A DNA stretch of 11,689 bases, taken from the NCBI GenBank assembly GCA_905209455.1, contig CAJLTA010000039.1, positions 1 through 11,689 on the forward strand. The letters are read 5' to 3'. Numbering within the stretch: the first letter of the stretch is position 1; every line of letters begins with the position of its first letter. Both the position numbers and the translations under genes were made by a program. The DNA is from an uncultured Collinsella sp. Its GTDB lineage: Bacteria > Actinomycetota > Coriobacteriia > Coriobacteriales > Coriobacteriaceae. Positions 5,965 to 11,689 of this stretch are shown piece after piece. Below the pieces are notes generated by a model. It searched no databases. It was given only the letters and a program-made list of their open reading frames with translations, and was not told the origin of the DNA.

Positions 5965-7065
5965 ATGGATTTGCTGATTGATATTCTGCTCGACGCCGGC
6001 AAGGACACGCTCTCGCTGGCGCCGTTTTTGTTGGTGACGTATCTTGCTCTCGAGACACTTGAGCACGTTGCGGGCGACCGCGTCAACGGCGCTATCAAGC
6101 GCGCCGGCGCTGCGGGTCCTGTGGCTGGCTCGCTGCTGGGCATTGTGCCGCAGTGCGGATTTTCGGCCATGGCAGCAACGCTGTACGCCGGCCGTGTCGT
6201 GACGCTGGGCACGCTGGTCGCCGTGTTCCTCTCGACCTCCGATGAGATGCTGCCGCTGTTGCTCGCCGAGCAGGTGCCCGTGCAGACCATGGCGATGCTT
6301 TTGGCTTCGAAGGCACTGATCGCGCTGGTCACGGGCTTTATCGTGGACGCGGCTATCCGCGGCCTTCGTCGTAATGCCCGCGCGCATGCGGCGATTCGCC
6401 GTACCGTGCTGGGGACCGCTGCCAATCCGGCTCATGTGAACTGCGCGCACGACGACCATACCGGGGGCGACATCATTGATGAAGTGGCCGAGGCGGGCGT
6501 GAGCGCCGATCACATCCACGAGTTGTGCGAGCGCGACCATTGCGGTTGCGATGATGATGAAGATGAACACGAGCGCGACCACGGACACAGCCATGACCAC
6601 GGTCACGCAGGCGAGCATGAGCACCACCACGGCCATGGGCTCGACCACGGTCACTCCCACGAAGGTGCGCCCGTCCTGTCGATTATCCGCAGCGCGATTT
6701 CGCACACCGTGCAGGTTTCGGTTTTTATTTTCCTGGTGACGCTGATTCTAGTTGCCGTGCTCGAGACCTTCGGAGAGTCCGCGATCGAGCAGTTCCTGCG
6801 TGGCAACGAGACGCTCACCGTCTTGGGCTCGGCACTCGTCGGCCTGATCCCCAACTGCTCGGCCAGCGTGGTCATTACGCAGCTGTACCTGGAGGGCGCG
6901 CTACAGCTGGCGCCGATGCTCGCCGGCACGCTCATTTCCGCCGGCGTGGGCTATCTTGTCCTGTTCCGCACCAACCGCAGCGCTCGTGAAAACGCCGTGT
7001 TCCTGGTCATGATGTACGTCATCGGCGCCGGCTGGGGCCTTATCCTATCCGCCTTCGGCCTCTAA
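5965..7065 (+). CDS. His-rich membrane permease, putative manganese transporter / ArsP_2-type (PF11449)
   Basis: The 366-residue membrane protein has two similar hydrophobic halves. GSLLGIVPQCGFSAMAATLY (55-74) in the first is mirrored by GSALVGLIPNCSASVVITQL (288-307) in the second, each with a Pro-x-Cys motif (Cys64, Cys298). This is the hallmark of PF11449, annotated in databases as a putative manganese transporter or arsenic-type efflux protein; the true substrate is not established. Between the halves lies a cytoplasmic or external loop (about 135-236) with 15 histidines in residues 192-232, many Asp and Glu, and Cys188, Cys193 and Cys195, which looks like a metal-binding buffer. An AAAGG ribosome site 11 bp upstream supports the start. 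It stands alone, ends at a strong terminator, and is divergent from the exonuclease gene. Metal export is my inference. Confidence 0.85.
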   Translation: MDLLIDILLDAGKDTLSLAPFLLVTYLALETLEHVAGDRVNGAIKRAGAAGPVAGSLLGIVPQCGFSAMAATLYAGRVVTLGTLVAVFLSTSDEMLPLLLAEQVPVQTMAMLLASKALIALVTGFIVDAAIRGLRRNARAHAAIRRTVLGTAANPAHVNCAHDDHTGGDIIDEVAEAGVSADHIHELCERDHCGCDDDEDEHERDHGHSHDHGHAGEHEHHHGHGLDHGHSHEGAPVLSIIRSAISHTVQVSVFIFLVTLILVAVLETFGESAIEQFLRGNETLTVLGSALVGLIPNCSASVVITQLYLEGALQLAPMLAGTLISAGVGYLVLFRTNRSARENAVFLVMMYVIGAGWGLILSAFGL

Positions 7066-7073
7066 GTAGGCCT

Positions 7074-7149
7074 AAAAAATGGGCTTCAAATAGCCATGCT
7101 CGGCGCCTGCGCAATGCGGCGACGCATGGCATTTTGAAGCCCGTTTTTT
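7074..7149. terminator. Long bidirectional intrinsic terminator
   Basis: GGGCTTCAAA (7081-7090) pairs with TTTGAAGCCC (7133-7142), and GCCATGC (7093-7099) pairs with GCATGGC (7124-7130), with two mismatches between. An A-run (7074-7079) precedes and a T-run (7144-7149) follows, so it works for either strand. It starts just after the permease stop codon. Confidence 0.9.
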
Positions 7150-7182
7150 GTTGAGCCATGGATTCCGAGCGCTCACACCGCT

Positions 7183-7228
7183 CAAAACAAAAAGGTAGAT
7201 TTCCGGGCATGTCCCGAAAATCTACCTT
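7183..7228 (-). terminator. Intrinsic terminator of the HdeD-like/YaiI operon
   Basis: The arms 7192-7207 and 7213-7228 pair over 16 bases with one mismatch around a five-base loop. On the minus strand the stem is followed by TTTTTGTTTTG. It begins 3 bp after the stop codon of the YaiI-family gene. Confidence 0.9.
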
Positions 7229-7230
7229 GG

Positions 7231-7713
7231 TTAGCGCAGCAGCTCGGTGAGGTTGCGCTTAAAGCGGGCCCGGTCTTCGCTGGTAAATGCCGCCGGACCG
7301 CGAGTGCGACCGCCGGCGCGGCGCACCTTCTTTTCCTCGTGGCGAATAAACAGTTGCATGTCGATGGTCGCCTTATCGTAGACGCGCCCGCGCACGCCGA
7401 TGGCGGCGGCATCGCGCCCGAGCACCATGCTCGCCAAGCCAATGTCCTGCGTCACGACTACGTCGCCCGCCTGCAGGCGTTCGACAATGGCAAAGTCGGC
7501 GCTGTCGGCGCCCACGCTCACATCGAGCGTCGTGACCCAAAATCCGCGTCGCGCATGCTCGACGTCGCGCGGATCGTCGCGGCGAATGTGGCGTTCCAGG
7601 TTCTGTGTGCTGTTGCCGGCGATAACGACGGCGACGCCCGCCCGCCGCGCGCAGCCAATCGACTCGCGCGTGACCGGGCAGGCGTCTGCATCAATAAAGA
7701 GCGTTCGCGGCAT
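7231..7713 (-). CDS. yaiI: YaiI/YqxD family protein (DUF188, UPF0178)
   Basis: The 160-residue length and the motifs fit the YaiI/YqxD family throughout. FIDADACPV (6-14) gives the acidic pair Asp8 and Asp10, VSVGADSADFAIVER (66-79 region) gives Asp70 and Asp73, VVTQDIGLA gives Asp90, and the conserved tail RRAGGRTRGPAAFTSEDR lies at 131-148. The acidic cluster suggests a PIN-like metal-dependent nuclease fold, but the family's function is not established. The ATG directly follows the stop codon of the upstream membrane-protein gene, so translation is probably coupled. Its own ribosome site is weak (a GGTG in the end of the upstream gene). It is the last gene of a two-gene unit ending at the terminator 7183-7228. 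Confidence 0.92.
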   Translation of the reverse strand: MPRTLFIDADACPVTRESIGCARRAGVAVVIAGNSTQNLERHIRRDDPRDVEHARRGFWVTTLDVSVGADSADFAIVERLQAGDVVVTQDIGLASMVLGRDAAAIGVRGRVYDKATIDMQLFIRHEEKKVRRAGGRTRGPAAFTSEDRARFKRNLTELLR

Positions 7714-8316
7714 CTAGTGCACCAGTTTGCCAAATTGAATAGCGCGAACAATCAGCGTTACGCCAAACACCAGCAGTGCGGCGCCGCTAAAGATGACGAG
7801 CATCTTGGCCGACCACAGCGGATAGATAAACACGAACATGCCGGCGATGATGGAGAGCGCGCCGCTCAGGATGGCGAGGGCACGGTTGGACGAAAGCTCG
7901 GACTCCAGAATGGACATGACACCTTCGACGATCCAGCCAAAGCCGGCCACGATAACCACCATCGTGGTGAGCGTCGCGGTCGAGAAGGCCTGGTTGCGCA
8001 GGATTATGACGCCGCCCAAGATAATGAGTAGGTTGGAGATGATGCTCGTCACGCGCCAGCCGGTGGGCAGCAGTGGCTCGAAAACAGCGGTAAACAGCCT
8101 GATCGCGGCCGTGATCACAAAGTAGAAGCCCAAGACGGTCGTTAAGAAGACGAGGGACTTGGCGGGCGCAAACAGCAGTGCGATGCCGGCGACGAGCGCC
8201 AAGACGCCCGTGATGGCGTAAATCCAGCGCACGGCCTTGACGGCCTTGCCTGCCATGCTTTTCTCGTCAAATCCAAACTGGCTCGATTTTTGGTCATCAT
8301 TCTTAAAGATGCCCAT
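7714..8316 (-). CDS. HdeD-like six-helix membrane protein (DUF308)
   Basis: The 200-residue product has a short hydrophilic N-terminus (1-25) followed by six predicted membrane helices, at about 28-49, 54-78, 88-106, 112-133, 145-165 and 168-190. The repeated Gly-rich pairs (TGVLALVAGIALLFAP, SGALSIIAGMFVFIYP) are typical of the HdeD/DUF308 family. HdeD of E. coli is linked to acid resistance, but the biochemical role of the family is unknown and should not be carried over. The start at 8316 has a strong AAAGGAGA ribosome site. It is the first gene of a unit with the YaiI-family gene. Its promoter should lie in the 235-bp region shared with the divergent nitroreductase gene, but I could not place it. 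Confidence 0.85.
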   Translation of the reverse strand: MGIFKNDDQKSSQFGFDEKSMAGKAVKAVRWIYAITGVLALVAGIALLFAPAKSLVFLTTVLGFYFVITAAIRLFTAVFEPLLPTGWRVTSIISNLLIILGGVIILRNQAFSTATLTTMVVIVAGFGWIVEGVMSILESELSSNRALAILSGALSIIAGMFVFIYPLWSAKMLVIFSGAALLVFGVTLIVRAIQFGKLVH

Positions 8317-8504
8317 AATGTCTCCTTTCCGTGCGGCGTAAGCCTTGATCGTTACGACCAGTATCGCCTAAAGGCGCTGACGTATGGGTCGGGGAGGGTG
8401 AAACGTAACCCAAAGGCCCCGAATTGTTTCCGTTGTTCCCCACGTCGCGATTTTCTATTCAACAGGTGTAGAACATTGCAGCCCTGTTCGTTATTGCCTA
8501 CGTT

Positions 8505-8523
8505 TTAGGTTAGATTCTCCTAA
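8505..8523. promoter_or_regulatory. DtxR/IdeR-like box ahead of the nitroreductase gene
   Basis: The 19 bases read TTAGGTTAGATTCTCCTAA and match the known IdeR/DtxR consensus TTAGGTTAGGCTAACCTAA at 15 positions, with perfect TTAGG and CCTAA outer arms. The box ends 28 bp before the ATG. It would overlap a -10 of TAGATT (8511-8516), whose -35 (TTCGTT, 18-bp spacer) is weak. Iron or manganese repression of the downstream gene is inferred. Confidence 0.45.
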
Positions 8524-8551
8524 GAACAATTGCCCGAAATTGGGGGTCCCT

Positions 8552-9223
8552 ATGAACGAAACAGTTCCCGCGGCGCCGTCGAGCGCGGAGTCGATGGCAA
8601 AGCAGGGTTGCGAAAAGCTCGGCTTGGAAGCGTTTGATGCGCTGGTCCGTCGTGCCCGTACGTGCCGCCGTTTTGACGAGTCCATGCGCGTGCCGCGCGA
8701 GTTTTTGCTCGAGCTGGCGGAACTGGCGCACCTGGCTCCCTGCGGCGCCAATGCTCAGCGTCTGCGTTTTCATGTGGTAAGCGGTGCAGAGGACTGCGCT
8801 CGCGTGTTTGACGAGCTTGCATGGGCCGGCGCGCTTAAGGACTGGCCGGGTCCTGCCGAGGGTGAGCGCCCGACCGGCTACATCGCGATTCTTGCCGAGC
8901 GCGCCGTTCCGGGCAAGCCCGCCGCTCCCATTACCGAGGTCGACACGGGCATTGCCGCGCAGACGATGATGCTCGCCGCCCGCAGCGCCACGCCCGAGGT
9001 GGCAGCCTGCATGTTCAAGGCCTTTACGCCCCACGCGATCGATGCCATGGGGCTCGATAACGACAAGTATGAGCTCAAGCTGATCATGGCGCTTGGCGTT
9101 CCGGCCGAGACGCAGGTGATCGATGCGATCGATTCCAACCCCGACGGCTCCATCAATTATTGGCGCGACGAGGCGCGGGTGCACCACGTACCCAAGCGTC
9201 CGCTTGCCGACGTGCTGCTGTAG
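8552..9223 (+). CDS. Nitroreductase-family flavoprotein
   Basis: The 223-residue product fits the FMN-dependent nitroreductase family, which reduces nitro compounds, quinones or flavins with NAD(P)H. RRARTCRRF (33-41) is the phosphate-binding RxxRxF start, LAPCGANAQRLRFHVV (61-76) corresponds to the usual SxxNxQPW region, and DTGIAAQTMMLAA (131-143) is the dimer helix. LIMALGVPAE (177-186) is the glycine-rich strand near the C-terminus. The W of the NxQPW motif is replaced (NAQRL), and the cysteine in APCGAN is unusual. The specific substrate cannot be told. The ATG at 8552 is preferred over a TTG four codons upstream because GGGGG lies 5 bp before it. It is a single gene behind the DtxR-like box and divergent from the HdeD-like gene. 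Confidence 0.85.
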   Translation: MNETVPAAPSSAESMAKQGCEKLGLEAFDALVRRARTCRRFDESMRVPREFLLELAELAHLAPCGANAQRLRFHVVSGAEDCARVFDELAWAGALKDWPGPAEGERPTGYIAILAERAVPGKPAAPITEVDTGIAAQTMMLAARSATPEVAACMFKAFTPHAIDAMGLDNDKYELKLIMALGVPAETQVIDAIDSNPDGSINYWRDEARVHHVPKRPLADVLL

Positions 9224-9255
9224 TTGAGCGTCACCGCGGTGTGATCCGGCGGTAA

Positions 9256-9290
9256 ACCACCACAAAGGTGCCTGTCCCCTTTGTGGTGGT
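9256..9290. repeat. Perfect palindromic repeat with 13-bp arms (REP-like)
   Basis: ACCACCACAAAGG (9256-9268) and CCTTTGTGGTGGT (9278-9290) flank the loop TGCCTGTCC. The central GGTGCCTGTCCCC is, from memory, a core seen in dispersed palindromes of Coriobacteriia and in RAYT/REP-type repeats; I could not verify this. No T-run follows, so it is not a standard terminator. It separates the nitroreductase gene from the phosphatase pair. Confidence 0.6.
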
Positions 9291-9305
9291 ACGAGGGGAG
9301 GGTGT

Positions 9306-9848
9306 GTGGCAGATTTGTATTTGGTGCGGCATGGGCAGACTGAGCTCAATGTGCAGAACATTTTGCAGGGCGGGCACGATTCGCCGCTTACGGCGCGCGG
9401 GTGCGAGCAGGCGCTGATGGCGCGTGCGGCGTTTGCGGCGCGCGGCGTGGCCTTTGACCGTGTGTATTCCTCCCCGTTGGGCCGGGCGCGGCGTACGGCT
9501 GAGCTAATTGCTGGTGAGGGCCGCTCGATAGAGCTGGTCGATGACCTGCGCGAGTGGCATTTGGGCTCGCTGGAGGGCACATCAAATCGCGAGATGCCGC
9601 CGCAGCCCTGGGGTGATTATCCGGTGGCCTTTGGTGGCGAGTCTGAAGGCGAGCTCCAGTCGCGCATGGTCGCGGCGCTGTCCCACATCATGGCCAGGCC
9701 GCAGCACGACTGTGTGCTGGCAGTCTCCCACGGCTCTTCCTGCCAGGAGTTTCTTGAGTATGTGACTGGCAGGGGAGAGCTACCCGACAACGGTGCCGTG
9801 CTTCATTTTGGCTATTGCGACGGTGCGTTTTCGCTCCTTGATTGGTAA
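9306..9848 (+). CDS. Histidine phosphatase family protein (phosphoglycerate-mutase-like), first of a tandem pair
   Basis: The 180-residue protein has the full branch-2-short histidine phosphatase layout. LYLVRHGQTELN (4-15) carries Arg8 and the phosphorylated His9, SSPLGRARRTAE (55-66) carries Arg60, LREWHLGSLEG (81-91) carries the proton donor Glu83, and LAVSHGSS (138-145) carries His142. It should remove phosphate from a small metabolite; which one is unknown. The start is GTG at 9306 after GGGGAGGG; spacing is short (3-4 bp) but no better start is in frame. The second gene begins 17 bp after its stop codon, so both are probably co-transcribed. The two proteins share motif order and phrases such as VLAVSHGS, indicating an old duplication. 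Confidence 0.9.
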   Translation: MADLYLVRHGQTELNVQNILQGGHDSPLTARGCEQALMARAAFAARGVAFDRVYSSPLGRARRTAELIAGEGRSIELVDDLREWHLGSLEGTSNREMPPQPWGDYPVAFGGESEGELQSRMVAALSHIMARPQHDCVLAVSHGSSCQEFLEYVTGRGELPDNGAVLHFGYCDGAFSLLDW

Positions 9849-9865
9849 CGAACGAAAGGACCCCT

Positions 9866-10501
9866 ATGAATAAAGACCTGTATCTGGTTCGTCATGGGCA
9901 GACAATATTCAACCTTAAGCGCATTATTCAGGGTTGGAGTGACTCGCCGCTCACGCAGCTGGGATGCGACCAGGCGGCGCGTGCCGGCATGTTCTTGCGT
10001 GCGCGCGGCATTGAACCCGATCATGCCTACACCTCCACGCTTCATCGCACCGAGCAGACTATCGCCAACTTGTGGCCGGGCTTGGCGTACGAGCGCCTGG
10101 ACGGCCTGCGTGAGTGGTTCTTTGGTGACTTTGAGGCCGAGCGCGTGATGCTCATGCCCGAGCGCCCGTGGCGCGACTTCTATCGCCAGTTTGGCGGCGA
10201 GGGCCAGATGCAGGTGCGCGAGCGCATGGTGGCGACGTTGACCGATCTTATGCGTCGCCCGGACCACGAGTGCGTGCTCGCGGTGAGCCACGGCTCGGCC
10301 ATCAAGGAGTTCATGGACCATGTGAAGGGCGCGGCGGCCGATGAGCGCGACCGCGTGCCAGGCAACTGCTCGGTGCTGCACTTTGCGTTTGACGACGAAT
10401 CCGACACGTTTGAGCTGGTCGAAGTCTTTACGCAGGAAGACTACGCGCGCGAGCTGGGGCTTGAACCGCTCGTGGCTACTGCGGGTCCGCAGCGCGGATA
10501 A
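9866..10501 (+). CDS. Histidine phosphatase family protein (phosphoglycerate-mutase-like), second of a tandem pair
   Basis: The 211-residue product repeats the layout of its upstream neighbour. LYLVRHGQTIFN (5-16) holds Arg9 and His10, TSTLHRTEQT (56-65) holds Arg61, LREWFFGDFE (81-90) holds Glu83, and LAVSHGSAIKEF (138-149) holds His142. It is about 30 residues longer, mostly in a C-terminal tail ending VATAGPQRG. The start at 9866 follows GAAAGGA by 5 bp; a frame-open GTG-type extension to 9842 would overlap the upstream stop codon and lacks a ribosome site. The substrate is unknown. The differences from the first copy around the acceptor pocket (QGWSDSPL against QGGHDSPL, and a different 92-110 insert) suggest distinct substrates. 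The unit ends at the terminator 10548-10590. Confidence 0.9.
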   Translation: MNKDLYLVRHGQTIFNLKRIIQGWSDSPLTQLGCDQAARAGMFLRARGIEPDHAYTSTLHRTEQTIANLWPGLAYERLDGLREWFFGDFEAERVMLMPERPWRDFYRQFGGEGQMQVRERMVATLTDLMRRPDHECVLAVSHGSAIKEFMDHVKGAAADERDRVPGNCSVLHFAFDDESDTFELVEVFTQEDYARELGLEPLVATAGPQRG

Positions 10502-10547
10502 CGCGAGCGCGGCGGTACGGGTCGCCGGCTAATTTCTCGACGCAAAA

Positions 10548-10590
10548 GGGGCGGAGATGCATGTACCTGCTGCATCTCCGCCCCCTGTTT
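10548..10590. terminator. Bidirectional terminator between converging units
   Basis: GGGGCGGAGATGCA (10548-10561) pairs perfectly with TGCATCTCCGCCCC (10571-10584) around a nine-base loop. The plus strand follows with CTGTTTGTT and the minus strand with TTTTGCG, so it can end both the phosphatase unit and the convergent minus-strand unit, whose last stop codon is at 10630. Confidence 0.85.
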
Positions 10591-10629
10591 GTTGAGCTGC
10601 CGATTTTTGTGCCGGGCGGTCTGGTCTTG

Positions 10630-11313
10630 CTAGAACCGCGCGACCTGGTGCGTGAGCAGACCTGTCGGAACCTGCGGCGCGGCGCCGCTGACCTGCGCGG
10701 CGGGGAAGAGCACGGCAACGGTAAAGTTGAACGGCTCCTTGCCGGTGTACGTTCCGGCGACACGGGCCTCATCGGCCAGCAGCTGCGACGCCCCGGTCAG
10801 AGCGGCGGCGTAGGCGGGGTCGTCGGCCAGTGCCGGCTCCGGTGCTTGGTCGAGCATGGCGCGGATGGCCCCGACGGCGTCCTCGCGCTTGACCTCCCAC
10901 GCGCGGTGCGTAATGCCCGCGGGGTCGGTGACGGCGTAGAGCGACGCGCCCTCTTTGGCGGCGCCCAGGATGATATCCATGACGGGCGAGGCCTCGTAGG
11001 CGAGCGATACGGGGCGCGGCTGCACCTTGAGCTCGGCGATCGCGCGCGCGGCGGCGGCCACGTCGGCGCTGGCATCGCCCTTGCCGCCCGCAAGTACACT
11101 CGTCGGGCAGATCGCCACGACACCCGTCACACGTCCCGGCTCGCCCGAGCATTCGTACACGTAATACGCCGCACCCGGGTCCTTGAGCATCAGGCCATCG
11201 GCAATGGCTCCGCGCAGAGCATCGTTGCCGCTCAGGATGCTGCCCATTGCAGGCAGCGCCTCGAGCACGCGGTCCTGAGCCGGGCGGATGCAGGGAAACG
11301 GAAGTGCTTTCAT
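10630..11313 (-). CDS. Short DUF1015-like protein of unknown function
   Basis: The 227-residue product opens with KALPFPCIRPAQDRV (2-16), the PF-x-x-xRP start typical of DUF1015 proteins, and continues with AAYYVYECSG (48-57) and GRVTGVVAICP (60-70), which match the family's YYVY strand and following GVIG-type strand. Full-length DUF1015 proteins have about 400 residues. This one is little more than half, and I do not see the ADGHHR motif of the usual form. It ends with a strand-like FNFTVAVLFPAAQV (195-208). Function is unknown for the whole family. The ATG at 11313 has AGGA 8 bp upstream. It lies 39 bp after the M20 peptidase gene on the same strand and is probably co-transcribed. Family assignment is from pattern only. 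Confidence 0.7.
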   Translation of the reverse strand: MKALPFPCIRPAQDRVLEALPAMGSILSGNDALRGAIADGLMLKDPGAAYYVYECSGEPGRVTGVVAICPTSVLAGGKGDASADVAAAARAIAELKVQPRPVSLAYEASPVMDIILGAAKEGASLYAVTDPAGITHRAWEVKREDAVGAIRAMLDQAPEPALADDPAYAAALTGASQLLADEARVAGTYTGKEPFNFTVAVLFPAAQVSGAAPQVPTGLLTHQVARF

Positions 11314-11352
11314 GGGCGGTCCTAACGCACGAGTCGGTTTGTTCGCGGCTTA

Positions 11353-11689
11353 TTATGCCCCAACTTGGCCGCTCGCGTCCCAGAGCACGTTATCGGCGAG
11401 CGCGATTAGCACCTGCTGACAACGAACGATATCGGCGTGGGGCACATATTCGTTGGGCTTGTGCGCGAGCGCGAGCGACCCGGGACCGTAGCTCATGCAA
11501 TTGCGGTTACCTGTCTTGCCGGCAATGACGGCGGTGTCGGTGTAGCCGGTAAAGAAGCCGACGGTCGTGTCCGCGTCCGTCACGTCATCGGCGGCACGCT
11601 TGAGCGCTGCTAGAAGGGGAGAGTTCGGGTCGCGCTCGATGGCGGGGCGGTCGCCCGTCACGACGTAGCTGCCGTGGCAACCGGGAATG
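11353..11689 (-). CDS. M20-family metallopeptidase, C-terminal part (5' end outside window)
   Basis: The frame stays open from the window edge to the stop codon at 11353, about 111 residues. IPGCHGSYVVTGDRP is read at the edge, so an apparent GTG start at 11661 is not needed. TGYTDTAVIAGKTGNRN and MSYGPGSLALAHKPNEYV are the C-terminal signature of M20 peptidases and deacylases (ArgE, DapE, PepV, carboxypeptidase G2 type). In these the GPG loop precedes the metal-binding histidine, here encoded at 11461-11463, and Glu-Tyr-Val. The enzyme would hydrolyse a peptide or N-acyl bond using two zinc or cobalt ions; the substrate cannot be told from this part. The catalytic N-terminal HxD and EE motifs lie outside the window. 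It precedes the DUF1015-like gene in one unit. Confidence 0.88.
   Translation of the reverse strand, partial: IPGCHGSYVVTGDRPAIERDPNSPLLAALKRAADDVTDADTTVGFFTGYTDTAVIAGKTGNRNCMSYGPGSLALAHKPNEYVPHADIVRCQQVLIALADNVLWDASGQVGA

Noticed and set aside
5926..6705. Minus-strand frames opposite the permease gene
   Set aside because: They are low-complexity mirrors of the permease codons and of its His-rich loop.
7339..8031. 230-codon plus-strand frame spanning the YaiI and HdeD-like genes
   Set aside because: It crosses two well-supported minus-strand genes and has no coding features of its own.
8510..9580. 356-codon minus-strand frame opposite the nitroreductase gene
   Set aside because: It runs through the palindromic repeat and two good plus-strand genes; the product has no domain pattern.
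9842..9865. Eight-codon extension of the second histidine phosphatase
   Set aside because: It overlaps the upstream stop codon and lacks a ribosome site, while the ATG at 9866 has GAAAGGA at good spacing.
10561..11325. 254-codon plus-strand frame opposite the DUF1015-like gene
   Set aside because: Its start lies inside the terminator hairpin and its product shows no family motif.

Overview
The base composition (high GC in most genes), the SD-led short operons and the gene complement suggest a gut actinobacterium of the class Coriobacteriia, with Collinsella the best guess. That guess rests on recalled family resemblance and was not checked by a search. There are no rRNA, tRNA, CRISPR or insertion-sequence genes. 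The window is mostly chromosomal housekeeping and accessory genes, with one clear regulated metal-resistance locus.

Positions 162-2930 (minus strand) hold a zinc/cadmium-type efflux operon. It runs: ArsR/SmtB-family metal sensor, free-standing 72-residue HMA metal-binding protein, P1B-type ATPase that lacks its own N-terminal HMA domain. The promoter ahead of the sensor is a full consensus TTGACA-N16-TATAAT. Its spacer is filled by a 20-bp ATATGA-N8-TCATAT operator, and a second, inverted copy lies just downstream. A third, degenerate copy sits between the HMA gene and the ATPase gene, beside two RNA hairpins. The sensor keeps the four residues of the SmtB alpha5 zinc site. The likely logic is that metal releases the repressor, and sensor, metal carrier and pump are made together, with separate control of the pump.

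Positions 2936-4823 are an AT-richer island. It holds a 396-residue protein with a predicted DUF559/PD-(D/E)XK nuclease-like core and two gene-poor flanks. One flank contains a 213-bp segment bounded by 22-bp imperfect inverted repeats, possibly a MITE-like element.

Positions 4824-7149 hold two divergent genes: a DEDDh 3'-5' exonuclease (minus) and a membrane permease of the PF11449 type ('putative manganese transporter'/ArsP_2) with a large His-rich central loop (plus). Their shared 172-bp intergenic region carries a promoter, two dyads and a 30-bp-period direct repeat. The permease ends at a long bidirectional terminator.

Positions 7183-8316 (minus) hold an HdeD-like membrane protein and a YaiI/YqxD (DUF188) protein whose stop and start codons abut, followed by a strong terminator. 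Positions 8505-10590 (plus) hold a nitroreductase-family protein, preceded by a DtxR/IdeR-like box, then a palindromic repeat, then two tandem paralogous histidine phosphatases ending in a terminator. Positions 10630-11689 (minus) hold a short DUF1015-like protein and the C-terminal part of an M20-family peptidase cut by the window edge.
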